A stretch of 47,659 bases of DNA from assembly GCA_030427365.1 (NCBI GenBank), contig JAUHWW010000005.1, positions 1 to 47,659 of the forward strand. Reading direction: 5' to 3'. The position numbers and the translations under genes are program-made. Below the pieces are notes generated by a model. It saw nothing but the letters and a program-made list of their open reading frames with translations. It was not told where the DNA came from and searched no databases. Below are positions 15,290 to 23,343 of this stretch, in pieces. This DNA comes from a bacterium. GTDB lineage: Bacteria; Patescibacteriota; Saccharimonadia; Saccharimonadales; SZUA-47. Positions within the stretch are counted from its first letter, which is position 1, and each line of letters begins with the position of its first letter.

Positions 15290-15766
15290 TCATAAGCTCG
15301 GGGGAGGTAAGCTAGAGTCTGAAGGAATGTGCGCATCTAATTTCGCTAAGAAATCCCAATCTGGCGGCTCATTGCCCATTTGAGGCAAAAGCGACGTGGG
15401 CTGCTCGATTGAAAATGTCGCTGTTCCATCCTGCAACGACTGCATACCTAGCTCGCTAAATCCAACGCTCGTCCCTGTTATCTCACCATCTAGTCTTTGA
15501 ATCCTCACGTCCAGAGCTTCGGCTGGAATCTCACCGTTTATAAGAAACAAGCTAAACCCGCTCCCTCTAAATGTCATTCCCTTTATTACAGATGCTAGCT
15601 CTCCTTCGTTCATCCCATCAGCAACTAACTTAGACAGTCCTTCATTAGTAACACCGGACTCCAGCGCTTTACTAACTAACTGAACCTGTCTCTGCTCAAT
15701 ACTTTGCATGCGCTCTCTCAATAACTCTGCGTATGGTTTATTTTCGGTATTTATTTTTTCTATCAC
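15290..15766 (-). CDS. Hypothetical cytoplasmic protein
   Basis: 158 residues, soluble, no signal peptide, not recognised. A helical N-terminus (ENKPYAELLRERMQSIEQRQVQLVSKALESG-like region, about 8-40) is followed by a mixed domain and a Pro-rich tail (PSDSSLPPPSL). GTG 15766 is the start: TTGCTT, 17 bases, TATTAT (15778-15773) ends six bases before it, making a leaderless GTG gene. It lies between the M23 gene and the folded region at 15821-15986 and does not obviously belong to the division genes. Confidence 0.6.
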   Translation of the reverse strand: MIEKINTENKPYAELLRERMQSIEQRQVQLVSKALESGVTNEGLSKLVADGMNEGELASVIKGMTFRGSGFSLFLINGEIPAEALDVRIQRLDGEITGTSVGFSELGMQSLQDGTATFSIEQPTSLLPQMGNEPPDWDFLAKLDAHIPSDSSLPPPSL

Positions 15767-15820
15767 AAAAGTATAATATCAAATTTTAGTAAAAAAAGCA
15801 ATATTGTTCTTTGAGAACTA

Positions 15821-15986
15821 TCGTGCTCTAGGCTTGAGCTGTTTTTTATATTTTTGTATGAATTGCAAGCGAGGCGTATCAGGCATACGTTAAAGCGCGA
15901 CTCGCAGGCAAAAAGACGGAAAAGAGCCAAGAGATCAGCGGCGCAGCAAGCATGCTTGCTGGCAGGCTGACTGGCCTAGAGTGCGA
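15821..15986. ncRNA. Candidate structured RNA, copy 2 (three-way junction)
   Basis: In plus-strand coordinates 15821-15833 pairs with 15974-15986 over 13 positions (two G-T wobbles), with a different sequence from copy 1 except the inner GGC/GCC. The same unpaired TTGAGC (15834-15839), GCCAAGAGA (15926-15934) and CTG before the closing helix recur. The first arm contains GCGAG/CTCGC (15869-15873, 15901-15905) and a CGTAT/ATACG hairpin with a five-base loop (15875-15889). The second contains TCAGC/GCTGA around the perfect palindrome 15944-15961. Read on the minus strand it begins five bases after the ftsX stop. Confidence 0.5.
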
Positions 15987-15990
15987 GGTT

Positions 15991-16941
15991 TTACCAATGT
16001 TTTAGCTTGAGGTACTTCTCCATCGCAAGCATCGACGACACTGCACCGATAAGAATACCGAGTAAGATTAATGAAGCAAGCATAACGGTCACAATTCCTG
16101 TTTCTGTAAAGAAGGCATACGTCTGTGCAAACTCTTTCTGATTGGACACTTGCCCACCGAGAGAATAAATCAGTGAGTAAACGCCTACTGTCGAGATAAT
16201 GCCTGCAAACACACCGTACAGCGAGGCTTCAACTAAGAAAGGGCCTCGAATATAGCTTGGCGTCGCACCTATCAATTTCATGATGCGTATTTCGTCTCGA
16301 CGAGTGTAGATTGCCATCCGTATCGTGTTGAAGATGATCATGATTGACACAGCCGATAATGTTAATGCAGCCACAATGCTCGCTGTATTAATAAAAGTCT
16401 GCGCTGAAGCGGCTTTATCAATCGTGGCTTGTGCGTCGGTCTGACCAAGTGAAACGCTGTCGATGAACACAGCGTTTTCCTCACGCGCAGCAAAATCACC
16501 AATTTCTGGCATGCGCTCCAGATCACTTACGGTGATGCGCAAACTCGCCGGCAGTACATCATTCCCCGCCAGGGCCAAGGCCTGCAAGATATCATCGTCA
16601 TTCTGAAAATCACCTGCTAAATCAACCCGCGCCTGATCTTGCGTGATGTAGTCGATACTTTCAACAAAATCGAGTGCCAATATACGGCTCTGCAGCAGAT
16701 TTCGCTCTGTGTCGCTAACGTCATCAACAAGATAGATAGATGCTTTCAGGTCGCGAGCAAGCTCATCGATAGCGTTATTCGCCGTTACGTTGAGCACAAC
16801 GGCAATAGCAATAATCGTCAAAGCAACAATCATCACCGCGGTTGCAGCGATGGTCAACCACGCGTTACGAAACAGATTGAGAAAGCCGGTTTTAATAATA
16901 CGGCGGGTCGTATTAATTTGCCGCGCTGTCATCCCTGCCAT
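15991..16941 (-). CDS. ftsX: Cell-division ABC transporter permease FtsX
   Basis: 316 residues with the FtsX layout: an N-terminal helix (about 27-49), a large extracytoplasmic domain (about 50-190, RDLKASIYLVDDVSDTERN onward) and three C-terminal helices ending near LKLKHW. FtsX passes ATP-driven signals from FtsE to outside hydrolases with coiled coils, such as the M23 protein encoded about 700 bases downstream. Its start overlaps the ftsE stop (TAATG). Confidence 0.92.
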   Translation of the reverse strand: MAGMTARQINTTRRIIKTGFLNLFRNAWLTIAATAVMIVALTIIAIAVVLNVTANNAIDELARDLKASIYLVDDVSDTERNLLQSRILALDFVESIDYITQDQARVDLAGDFQNDDDILQALALAGNDVLPASLRITVSDLERMPEIGDFAAREENAVFIDSVSLGQTDAQATIDKAASAQTFINTASIVAALTLSAVSIMIIFNTIRMAIYTRRDEIRIMKLIGATPSYIRGPFLVEASLYGVFAGIISTVGVYSLIYSLGGQVSNQKEFAQTYAFFTETGIVTVMLASLILLGILIGAVSSMLAMEKYLKLKHW

Positions 16942-17621
16942 TACGAGTACACCGACCTTGCTTTATCACCGACAACCTTGCCGTCTTTTATCGTTACGAC
17001 GCGGCGTTTCAGTTTATCGACAATCTCTTTGTTATGCGTCGTTAAAATAACCGTTGTACCGTATTTGTTAATCTTTTCGAGGACGCGGATAACATCCCAG
17101 GCATGCTTTGGATCAAGGTTTCCGGTCGGCTCATCGGCAATGAGGATTTTTGGCTGGCGGACAATGGCACGCGCAATCGCCACGCGTTGGCGTTCACCGC
17201 CTGATAGCTCTATCGGATAGCTTTGACCTTTGCCTTTTAGGCCGACGATATCGAGCACCTTCGGAACCGTGTGCTTAATTTCTTTGTTGCCCATTCCGAC
17301 AATTTCGAGAGCAAAGGCAACATTCTCAAATACTGTTCGGTTCGGCAACAACTTAAAATCCTGAAACACAACGCCGATTTTACGTCGTAAGTATGGAATG
17401 TCCTTATCACGCAAGCGTTCATAATCGATGCCGCCGACGACAATTTTGCCGCTGGTGGGCTTTTCTTCACGGGTAAGTAATTTCAGAAGTGTTGATTTTC
17501 CCGCCCCTGATGGACCGACAATCACAACGAACTCTTTTGATTCCACATGAAGATTGATGCGCTCAATCGCGACACCACTCTTTTTCTTATACTTTTTCGT
17601 TACCCTGTCTAATAAGATCAT
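16941..17621 (-). CDS. ftsE: Cell-division ABC transporter ATPase FtsE
   Basis: 226 residues. Walker A VGPSGAGKSTLLKLL (34-48), signature LSGGERQRVAIARA and Walker B ILIADEPTGNLD are all intact. QDFKLLPNRTVFENVAF is characteristic of FtsE. It forms the FtsEX complex, which couples ATP hydrolysis to septal peptidoglycan cutting rather than to transport. TATAAT (17636-17631) ends nine bases before ATG 17621, leaving little or no leader. Confidence 0.95.
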   Translation of the reverse strand: MILLDRVTKKYKKKSGVAIERINLHVESKEFVVIVGPSGAGKSTLLKLLTREEKPTSGKIVVGGIDYERLRDKDIPYLRRKIGVVFQDFKLLPNRTVFENVAFALEIVGMGNKEIKHTVPKVLDIVGLKGKGQSYPIELSGGERQRVAIARAIVRQPKILIADEPTGNLDPKHAWDVIRVLEKINKYGTTVILTTHNKEIVDKLKRRVVTIKDGKVVGDKARSVYS

Positions 17622-17640
17622 TCGGGTTTAATTATACCAC

Positions 17641-18726
17641 TTATGCTGTTAGCTGCGATTCAAGAAATGCATCAATAAATACACTGATGTCGCCATCAAG
17701 TACAGCAGCAGCATCAGTCGTCTCGGCCTTTGTCCGCGTATCTTTGACCATCGTATACGGGTGCAGAACGTAGTTACGGATCTGGTTACCCCATGCCGCC
17801 TGCTCGTTCGGTCCTTTGAGTTCGCTGATTTTATCCTTGTGCTGCTCTAGCTGTAGTTGTGCCAAACGCGATCGTAAAATTGTCATGGCCGTTTCTTTGT
17901 TTTGCAACTGGCTACGTTCGTTCTGGATTGCGACGACAATACCTGTTGGCAGATGCGTTATGCGAACCGCAGAATCGGTCGTATTGACTGACTGACCGCC
18001 CTTCCCGCCGCTTCGATACACATCTATCTTTAGCTCACTTTCGTCGATCTCGACTTCGTTTGGTGAGTCGATTTTTGGCATGATTTCAACGCGTGCAAAG
18101 CTTGTTTGCCGCAGATTGTCAGCGTTGAACGGGCTAAGCCGGACCAGGCGGTGGACGCCGTTTTCACCTTTCAATCGACCGTAGACGAAACTGCCACCTG
18201 AAAGTGCAATCGTGGCGCTCTTTATGCCTGCTTCGTCACCGGCTGAACTATCGATTATTTCGACCTTTAGATCTTCTTGTTCTGACCATCGAGTGTACAT
18301 TCGTAGCAGCATCTCAGCCCAGTCCTGGGCATCCGTGCCACCTGCCCCAGCGAATATGCTGAGTACCACATCATTGTCATCATACGGGCCGCTAAATTGC
18401 AGCTCACGGCGAGCCTTTTCGTATCGCTGCTGCACGCCTACATGCTGAGTATGAATATCTCCATCAAGTGACGTGTCATCGAGTTCGGCGAGTTCTTTGA
18501 CATCTTTGGCGTCATGTTCGAGTGCACGCCAAAACGTCACACGTTTTTCAAGCTTCGCAGCCTTTTTACTGACGTTCTGCGCATTTGCTTGATCATTCCA
18601 GAAATCAGGAGCTTGCATATCAGCCGTAAGCGATTCGAGCTCTTTCTCCTGTGCAGAAATGTCGAGCTGCTCAATTGCCAGTCGAATATCATGCAGCAGT
18701 TCATCTATTGGCCGAACATCATTCAT
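17641..18726 (-). CDS. prfB: Peptide chain release factor 2
   Basis: Recognises UAA and UGA and triggers peptide release. The 361-residue protein has the RF2 anticodon-like SPF (198-200), not the P-x-T of RF1, and the catalytic GGQ (243-245). The autoregulatory +1 frameshift found early in many prfB genes is absent: the frame is continuous through AIEQLDISAQEK (codon run CTC-GAC). The gene shows that UGA is a stop in this organism. TATACT (18739-18734) ends seven bases before ATG 18726. Confidence 0.96.
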   Translation of the reverse strand: MNDVRPIDELLHDIRLAIEQLDISAQEKELESLTADMQAPDFWNDQANAQNVSKKAAKLEKRVTFWRALEHDAKDVKELAELDDTSLDGDIHTQHVGVQQRYEKARRELQFSGPYDDNDVVLSIFAGAGGTDAQDWAEMLLRMYTRWSEQEDLKVEIIDSSAGDEAGIKSATIALSGGSFVYGRLKGENGVHRLVRLSPFNADNLRQTSFARVEIMPKIDSPNEVEIDESELKIDVYRSGGKGGQSVNTTDSAVRITHLPTGIVVAIQNERSQLQNKETAMTILRSRLAQLQLEQHKDKISELKGPNEQAAWGNQIRNYVLHPYTMVKDTRTKAETTDAAAVLDGDISVFIDAFLESQLTA

Positions 18727-18744
18727 AGCCAGTAGTATACCCGC

Positions 18745-20040
18745 TTACTTTTCCGAGCTAAAAATTTCGCTCGCGTAATCGTAGAGTTTGCTTGCTGGCT
18801 TCGTCGATGTCGATCCAAGTACACCCAGTGCCCATGCGTTCGCATCAATAATTTCGTTGAAGACTTTGACGCAGCGGGCTGGCGTCACCTTCTCTAGTGT
18901 GTGGGTTAGTTTGTTTATTTCCGGGACTTCATCGTCCTGATAATAACGTGCGTAGGCCTGCAACAAACTACCAGCGGTTTGACCTGAACGCATTGTGCGG
19001 CCGAGCAGGTGCTTCTTTGCCGCTTCAAACTCAGCCTCATCAATCTCACCATTTTTTAGCCGTAAACATTCATCGCGAATAAGCCGCATAAACGCTTCAC
19101 TGTTTGATTTGCTAACTTGCGCACCAATCCACCAACCACTTGCACTGCCAACTCTATCAGCTCCTGACGCGGTGTGATAGACAATTCCCCGCTCACGTCC
19201 CGTTCCGAAAATACGAGAATCCCATGTATCAGTCAGCATGGTCGAAATGATGTGCAGCGCTGCCATATCTGGCTGATCAAACAGTCGATCGGCGTACATG
19301 TCAAGATACATGAATACATTTGGCACGCTCGGCTTGCGCAACACGAGTGCTTCGCCCGGACTTACAGGCATTTCATCTGGCATTGCTATGCGCTTGCTCG
19401 CTTTCGGCAGCTGCAGACGATCTTCTAGCAATGTAGTGACTTCGTCATAATTCCCGCCAAAATGTCCAGCAATAATAAAGCGAGCATTCGCAAGGGTATG
19501 TGTCTCTGCGTAATGTTTACGCAAATCATCGCGTGTCACTTGCTGCATAAATTCCAGTCGCTCGTTATCCGTTAGCGAACGCAAACCCATAGCTTGACGC
19601 AATGCGAGAGAAAGGTGGCGGAAGTGATTATTTGAGCGACTAATAAGCTCCTCACGTACACTACTGAACTCGGCATCAAACTCTTCCTGCAAAAACAGTG
19701 GCGTGGAAATACCATCAAACAACAGTCCCAATACGCGCTGCCACTCAAAATCGGCCGCCTCCGCTTCATAGGTAATGTCATAGACACTGGTCGAGGCGTT
19801 GTGTGTCGCACCATTCTGCTCAATCGCCGCCTGAAAATCACGAGCCTTTTTATAGTACTTGTTCGCTCCAAGCAGAATGTGCTCCATCAAGTGAGCTGTT
19901 TCCCATTTTTCATCGCTAAGCAAAAATTCACCGGCGCGAAAACTGACTTCACAGGCAACAACGCCAGTTTTTGGCGTATCAATTATTAAGCCTTTTAACC
20001 CTGAAGCGAGTGTAATTTCGTGGACACTATGCTTTAGCAT
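18745..20040 (-). CDS. M16 family zinc metallopeptidase
   Basis: 431 residues with the inverted zinc motif HLMEH (His50, Glu53, His54) and a third-ligand region VREELISRSNN (Glu130 or 131), followed by the second, inactive M16 half. Compared with typical members the motif H-F-L-E-H reads HLMEH but all catalytic positions are kept. There is no signal peptide. It begins immediately after the secA stop (TAA then ATG), so it is cotranscribed with secA and may process exported or signal peptides (inference). Confidence 0.88.
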   Translation of the reverse strand: MLKHSVHEITLASGLKGLIIDTPKTGVVACEVSFRAGEFLLSDEKWETAHLMEHILLGANKYYKKARDFQAAIEQNGATHNASTSVYDITYEAEAADFEWQRVLGLLFDGISTPLFLQEEFDAEFSSVREELISRSNNHFRHLSLALRQAMGLRSLTDNERLEFMQQVTRDDLRKHYAETHTLANARFIIAGHFGGNYDEVTTLLEDRLQLPKASKRIAMPDEMPVSPGEALVLRKPSVPNVFMYLDMYADRLFDQPDMAALHIISTMLTDTWDSRIFGTGRERGIVYHTASGADRVGSASGWWIGAQVSKSNSEAFMRLIRDECLRLKNGEIDEAEFEAAKKHLLGRTMRSGQTAGSLLQAYARYYQDDEVPEINKLTHTLEKVTPARCVKVFNEIIDANAWALGVLGSTSTKPASKLYDYASEIFSSEK

Positions 20041-22647
20041 TTACTTTCGATTTTTCTTTCGATTTTGCCGCTGCGTTTTCTTCTTTTTCTTGGCTGCGGC
20101 CTTCTTTTTTGCAGATCCGACCTGTACTGTTTTCACAACCTTGAAATCATCTTCACTTAATTCATCACCCGTTTCAACAATCTTATCAGCGTTATCAACT
20201 GAAGCGCGTGCCGCACGTGTTAGTTCAGTCTCAACTGATGCATCAAGCTGACTCTCGCTTACCGGGCGTGCATGGAAAAGGGCCTTCAGCACGTCCTCAC
20301 GAAGCGTGCGTTGCATATCCTCAAAAATAACCTTACTTTGGCGACGATATTCGACAAGTGGGTCACGTTGACCTACAGAGTTCCAGTGAATTCCCTGACG
20401 CAAATGATCCATGTTCTCGAGATGCTGCATCCACAGATTATCCATGACTTGCAGATAGATATCTCTTTCAACCTTGCCCATAATTTCTTCACCAAAGTCT
20501 TCCGTCTGCGTTTTGTAACGGTTAATGACGGTTTTCTTTAGTTCAGCCTCGAATTTATCGGCTTCTGTTTCAAACAGTTTATCGAGCTCTTCCTCGTGCA
20601 AACCAAACACCTGATGTAGTTGATTCTCGAATTCATCCGAATAGGAATCAGGAGATGTCACCATCTCTTTGATTTGCTCGTTAATAAAGTCTTTTATTTT
20701 GCCGGTGACGTTTGTTTGCTTTAATACTTCACGGCGAATCTTATAGATCGCCACGCGGTGACGGTTCATGACATCGTCATACTGCACAACATTTTTACGC
20801 TGATCAAAGTTAAAGCCTTCGACTCGCTTTTGTGCCGCCTCTAACGAGCGGGAGATAACGCGATTTTGAATCGGCGTTTCGTCATCGATATTAAGCCGTT
20901 GCATGACTGATTTGATACGATCACCGCCAAACACGCGCATAAGATCATCTTCGGTGCTGACATAGAATTGCGTCTCACCAGGGTCACCTTGACGACCGGC
21001 ACGACCACGCAGCTGGTTATCGATACGCCGCGATTCATGTCGTTCTGAGCCGATAACATACAAACCGCCGAGGTCTTTTACCCCTTCACCAAGAACAATG
21101 TCAGTACCACGACCGGCGATGTTGGTCGCGAGTGTCACTGCGCCCTGCTGTCCGGCACGTTCGACAATCTGCGCTTCACGCTCGTTGTTTTTCGCGTTCA
21201 AAATCTCGTGTTTGATGCCTTTTTTCTTCAGCAAGCGACCAATCTCTTCGTTATGCTCAATGGCACTGGTGCCGATCAAGACTGGCTGCCCTTTTTCTTG
21301 CAACTCTTTCACCTGCGAGGCGATTGCTTCATATTTGCCCTTTTTCGTGCGGTAGATTTTGTCAGCTTTGTCATCACGTGCGATCGGTTTGTTTGGTGGA
21401 ATTTCAACGACATCTAGCTTATAAATCTGATGAAACTCTTCTTCTTCCGTCTTAGCCGTTCCTGTCATACCCGACAGCTTGTCGTACAAGCGGAAGTAGT
21501 TCTGGAATGAAATCGTCGCAAGTGTCATTGATTCTTCCTGAATCTCGACGTGTTCCTTGGCTTCAATTGCTTGGTGCAGGCCCTCGTTGTAACGTCGACC
21601 CTTGAGCATACGACCAGTGAATTGATCAACAATCACGACTTCTCCGTCCTTGGAGACAACATAATCTTTGTCGCGTTTGAAGAGCGCCTCTGCGCGCAAA
21701 GCCTGGTCAAGGTGATAGATCGTTCGAATGTGGTCGGTTGCGTAGAGGTTATCAATACCAAGCGCTTTTTCAACGTAGTCAATGCCCTCGTCGGTCAGCG
21801 TGACAGTTCGGCGTTTTTCATCAACATCAAAGTGTTTTTCGGGCTTAAGCTGACGTGCAAGCTTCGAGAACTGTTCGTAAGCCGCTCCGCTCGTTGCAGA
21901 CGGTGCGGAAATAATCAGCGGCGTACGCGCTTCGTCAATAAGAATTGAGTCGACTTCGTCAACGATCGCATAGTTGAGTTCGCGCTGCCGAAGCTGAGAT
22001 ACCTCGCGCACCATGTTGTCACGTAAGTAATCAAACCCAAACTCATTGTTCGTGCCATAGGTAATGTCGGCGGCATAGGCTTCTTGGCGCGTTGCTGGCC
22101 GCAAGTGTTTGAAGCGCGGATCAGTGTGTTCTTCATTCGAATACTCAGGGTCAAAGATGAACGAGTGGTCAGGAATAATAACGCCGACGCTGAGTCCAAG
22201 TGCGGTGTAAACTTGACCCATCCAACCAGCATCACGCTGCGCAAGGTAATCGTTTACGGTCACCACGTGCACACCCTTGCCGCTCAAACCATTGAGATAT
22301 ACCGGCAGCGTTGCAACCAGCGTTTTACCCTCACCGGTCTTCATTTCTGCAACTGTGCCTTCATGCAGAACCATACCACCAATCAGCTGGACATCGTAAT
22401 GCCTCTGGCCAAGTGTTCGGCTCGCCATTTCCCGTACTGTCGCAAAAGCATCAGGCAGGATATCGTCGAGCGTGGTTCCCTTTTTCTCTAGTTGCTTTTT
22501 AAATTCGTCCGTTTTCGCCTTCAGTTTACTATCGGACAGTTTTTTATACTCATCCTCTAGGGCATTGATTACTTTGACCTTTTTACTTAGGCGTTTGATT
22601 GTCTTGGCTTGCGGGTCGCCAAGAATTTTCTTTGCTAATTTCTTCAT
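20041..22647 (-). CDS. secA: Preprotein translocase ATPase SecA
   Basis: 868 residues; drives protein export through SecYEG. Walker A is MKTGEGKT (about 102-109), the DEAD-like box is VDEVDSILIDEARTPLIIS, and helicase motif VI is visible as QLRGRAGRQGDPGE. The C-terminal SecB/zinc-binding cysteine motif is absent; instead the protein ends in a lysine-rich tail (KKKAAAKKKKKTQRQ). TAAACT (22661-22656) ends eight bases before ATG 22647. Confidence 0.97.
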   Translation of the reverse strand: MKKLAKKILGDPQAKTIKRLSKKVKVINALEDEYKKLSDSKLKAKTDEFKKQLEKKGTTLDDILPDAFATVREMASRTLGQRHYDVQLIGGMVLHEGTVAEMKTGEGKTLVATLPVYLNGLSGKGVHVVTVNDYLAQRDAGWMGQVYTALGLSVGVIIPDHSFIFDPEYSNEEHTDPRFKHLRPATRQEAYAADITYGTNNEFGFDYLRDNMVREVSQLRQRELNYAIVDEVDSILIDEARTPLIISAPSATSGAAYEQFSKLARQLKPEKHFDVDEKRRTVTLTDEGIDYVEKALGIDNLYATDHIRTIYHLDQALRAEALFKRDKDYVVSKDGEVVIVDQFTGRMLKGRRYNEGLHQAIEAKEHVEIQEESMTLATISFQNYFRLYDKLSGMTGTAKTEEEEFHQIYKLDVVEIPPNKPIARDDKADKIYRTKKGKYEAIASQVKELQEKGQPVLIGTSAIEHNEEIGRLLKKKGIKHEILNAKNNEREAQIVERAGQQGAVTLATNIAGRGTDIVLGEGVKDLGGLYVIGSERHESRRIDNQLRGRAGRQGDPGETQFYVSTEDDLMRVFGGDRIKSVMQRLNIDDETPIQNRVISRSLEAAQKRVEGFNFDQRKNVVQYDDVMNRHRVAIYKIRREVLKQTNVTGKIKDFINEQIKEMVTSPDSYSDEFENQLHQVFGLHEEELDKLFETEADKFEAELKKTVINRYKTQTEDFGEEIMGKVERDIYLQVMDNLWMQHLENMDHLRQGIHWNSVGQRDPLVEYRRQSKVIFEDMQRTLREDVLKALFHARPVSESQLDASVETELTRAARASVDNADKIVETGDELSEDDFKVVKTVQVGSAKKKAAAKKKKKTQRQNRKKNRK

Positions 22648-22763
22648 TACTGATTAGTTTACCCTTCTTGTTTTGCAGATTCTTGCGAGAATTTCCTCGC
22701 CCACCCAATGCAAAAAACTTTGGGCTCATTATACCTCACCACCTCAAGTAATGGCGAATGGAT
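22648..22763. other. Left part of the secA-hpf intergenic region
   Basis: Holds the secA -10 hexamer (22656-22661) and otherwise AT/GC-mixed sequence without an open frame I can support. Confidence 0.5.
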
Positions 22764-22818
22764 TTAGCGTTTTTTGAACAACCGTCCAAGTGCTCTGCGT
22801 GCGCCGTTGTTTTTGCGC
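22764..22818 (-). pseudogene. Remnant duplicate of the hpf 3' end
   Basis: Reading on the minus strand, this stretch encodes RKNNGARRALGRLFKKR followed by a stop, nearly the same as the end of the intact hpf gene (RKNNGARRALGRIFKRR). Thirty bases (22789-22818) are identical to 22985-23014, 196 bases away; the last codons differ mostly at synonymous positions. No start codon precedes it in frame, so it is a relic rather than a gene. Confidence 0.75.
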
Positions 22819-22836
22819 CTGAAAGGCTTTAAGGCT

Positions 22837-22869
22837 GGGAAACCGGCGTTATGAAACGCTGGGTTTCCC
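22837..22869. repeat. Inverted repeat 1 in the hpf 3' region
   Basis: GGGAAACC (22837-22844) pairs with 22862-22869 and GCGTT (22846-22850) with AACGC (22855-22859) around an ATGA loop, giving a 13-pair hairpin. Confidence 0.8.
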
Positions 22870-22881
22870 CTCCTTAGACGC

Positions 22882-22906
22882 GGGCAAAATCTCTATGATT
22901 TTGTCC
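22882..22906. repeat. Inverted repeat 2 in the hpf 3' region
   Basis: GGGCAAAATC (22882-22891) pairs with GATTTTGTCC (22897-22906) over ten positions with one G-T, loop TCTAT. Confidence 0.8.
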
Positions 22907-22928
22907 GGTGATCCAACCCCTTCTTTGC

Positions 22929-22963
22929 ATAATTTTTCTCACAATAAATGTGAGAAAAATTAT
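22929..22963. repeat. Inverted repeat 3, perfect 15-bp stem at the hpf stop codon
   Basis: ATAATTTTTCTCACA (22929-22943) is the exact reverse complement of 22949-22963, with a five-base loop. The distal arm contains the hpf stop codon (22960-22962). It may end or stabilise the hpf transcript, though no T-tract follows on either strand. Confidence 0.85.
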
Positions 22964-23343
22964 CGTCGTTTAAAAATTCTACCGAGTGCTCTGCGTGCGC
23001 CGTTGTTTTTGCGCTTGTCACGACTTTGAGAATGTTTTTCTTTGTGCTTTTTGAGCTGATTTTGCAATTTCGTTTCGACAATATCAACTGCCGCGTGCAT
23101 ATTCACCGTTGATTCAACTGCCGTCAACTTATAGTCTGGCGTATGCAAGATAACTTCGGCACTGCATTTCTTTCCGCCCTTGCCAGTGCTTTCCTTTAGC
23201 TTGACCTCGGCGCGGGCTTCGCGGCGATTCTCGCGCTTCATATGTCGATCAAGCTTGCCGATTTTTTTCTGTACATAGCGCTCAAGTTCAGGCGTGATTT
23301 TGTAACTTTTTTGCGGCGCAGAAATATCAATGTTAGTAATCAT
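22960..23343 (-). CDS. hpf: Ribosome hibernation promoting factor (HPF/YfiA family), short form
   Basis: 127 residues with the beta-alpha-beta-beta-beta-alpha HPF domain: ITPELERYVQKKIGKLDRHM, EVILHTPDYKLTAVESTVNMHAAVDIVETKLQNQLKKHKEKH. It binds the 30S tRNA channel and silences ribosomes. The C-terminal dimerisation domain of long HPF is missing and is replaced by a basic tail (KRKNNGARRALGRIFKRR). ATG 23343 overlaps the serS stop (ATGA) with AAGGA four bases upstream. The 3' end is duplicated and followed by three hairpins. Confidence 0.92.
   Translation of the reverse strand: MITNIDISAPQKSYKITPELERYVQKKIGKLDRHMKRENRREARAEVKLKESTGKGGKKCSAEVILHTPDYKLTAVESTVNMHAAVDIVETKLQNQLKKHKEKHSQSRDKRKNNGARRALGRIFKRR

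Noticed and set aside
17641-18726. Programmed frameshift in prfB
   Set aside because: The N-terminal frame is continuous and no CTTTGA slip site occurs at the expected place.
22929-22963. Classical terminator of hpf
   Set aside because: The stem is perfect but no T-tract follows on the minus strand, so I list it as an inverted repeat.
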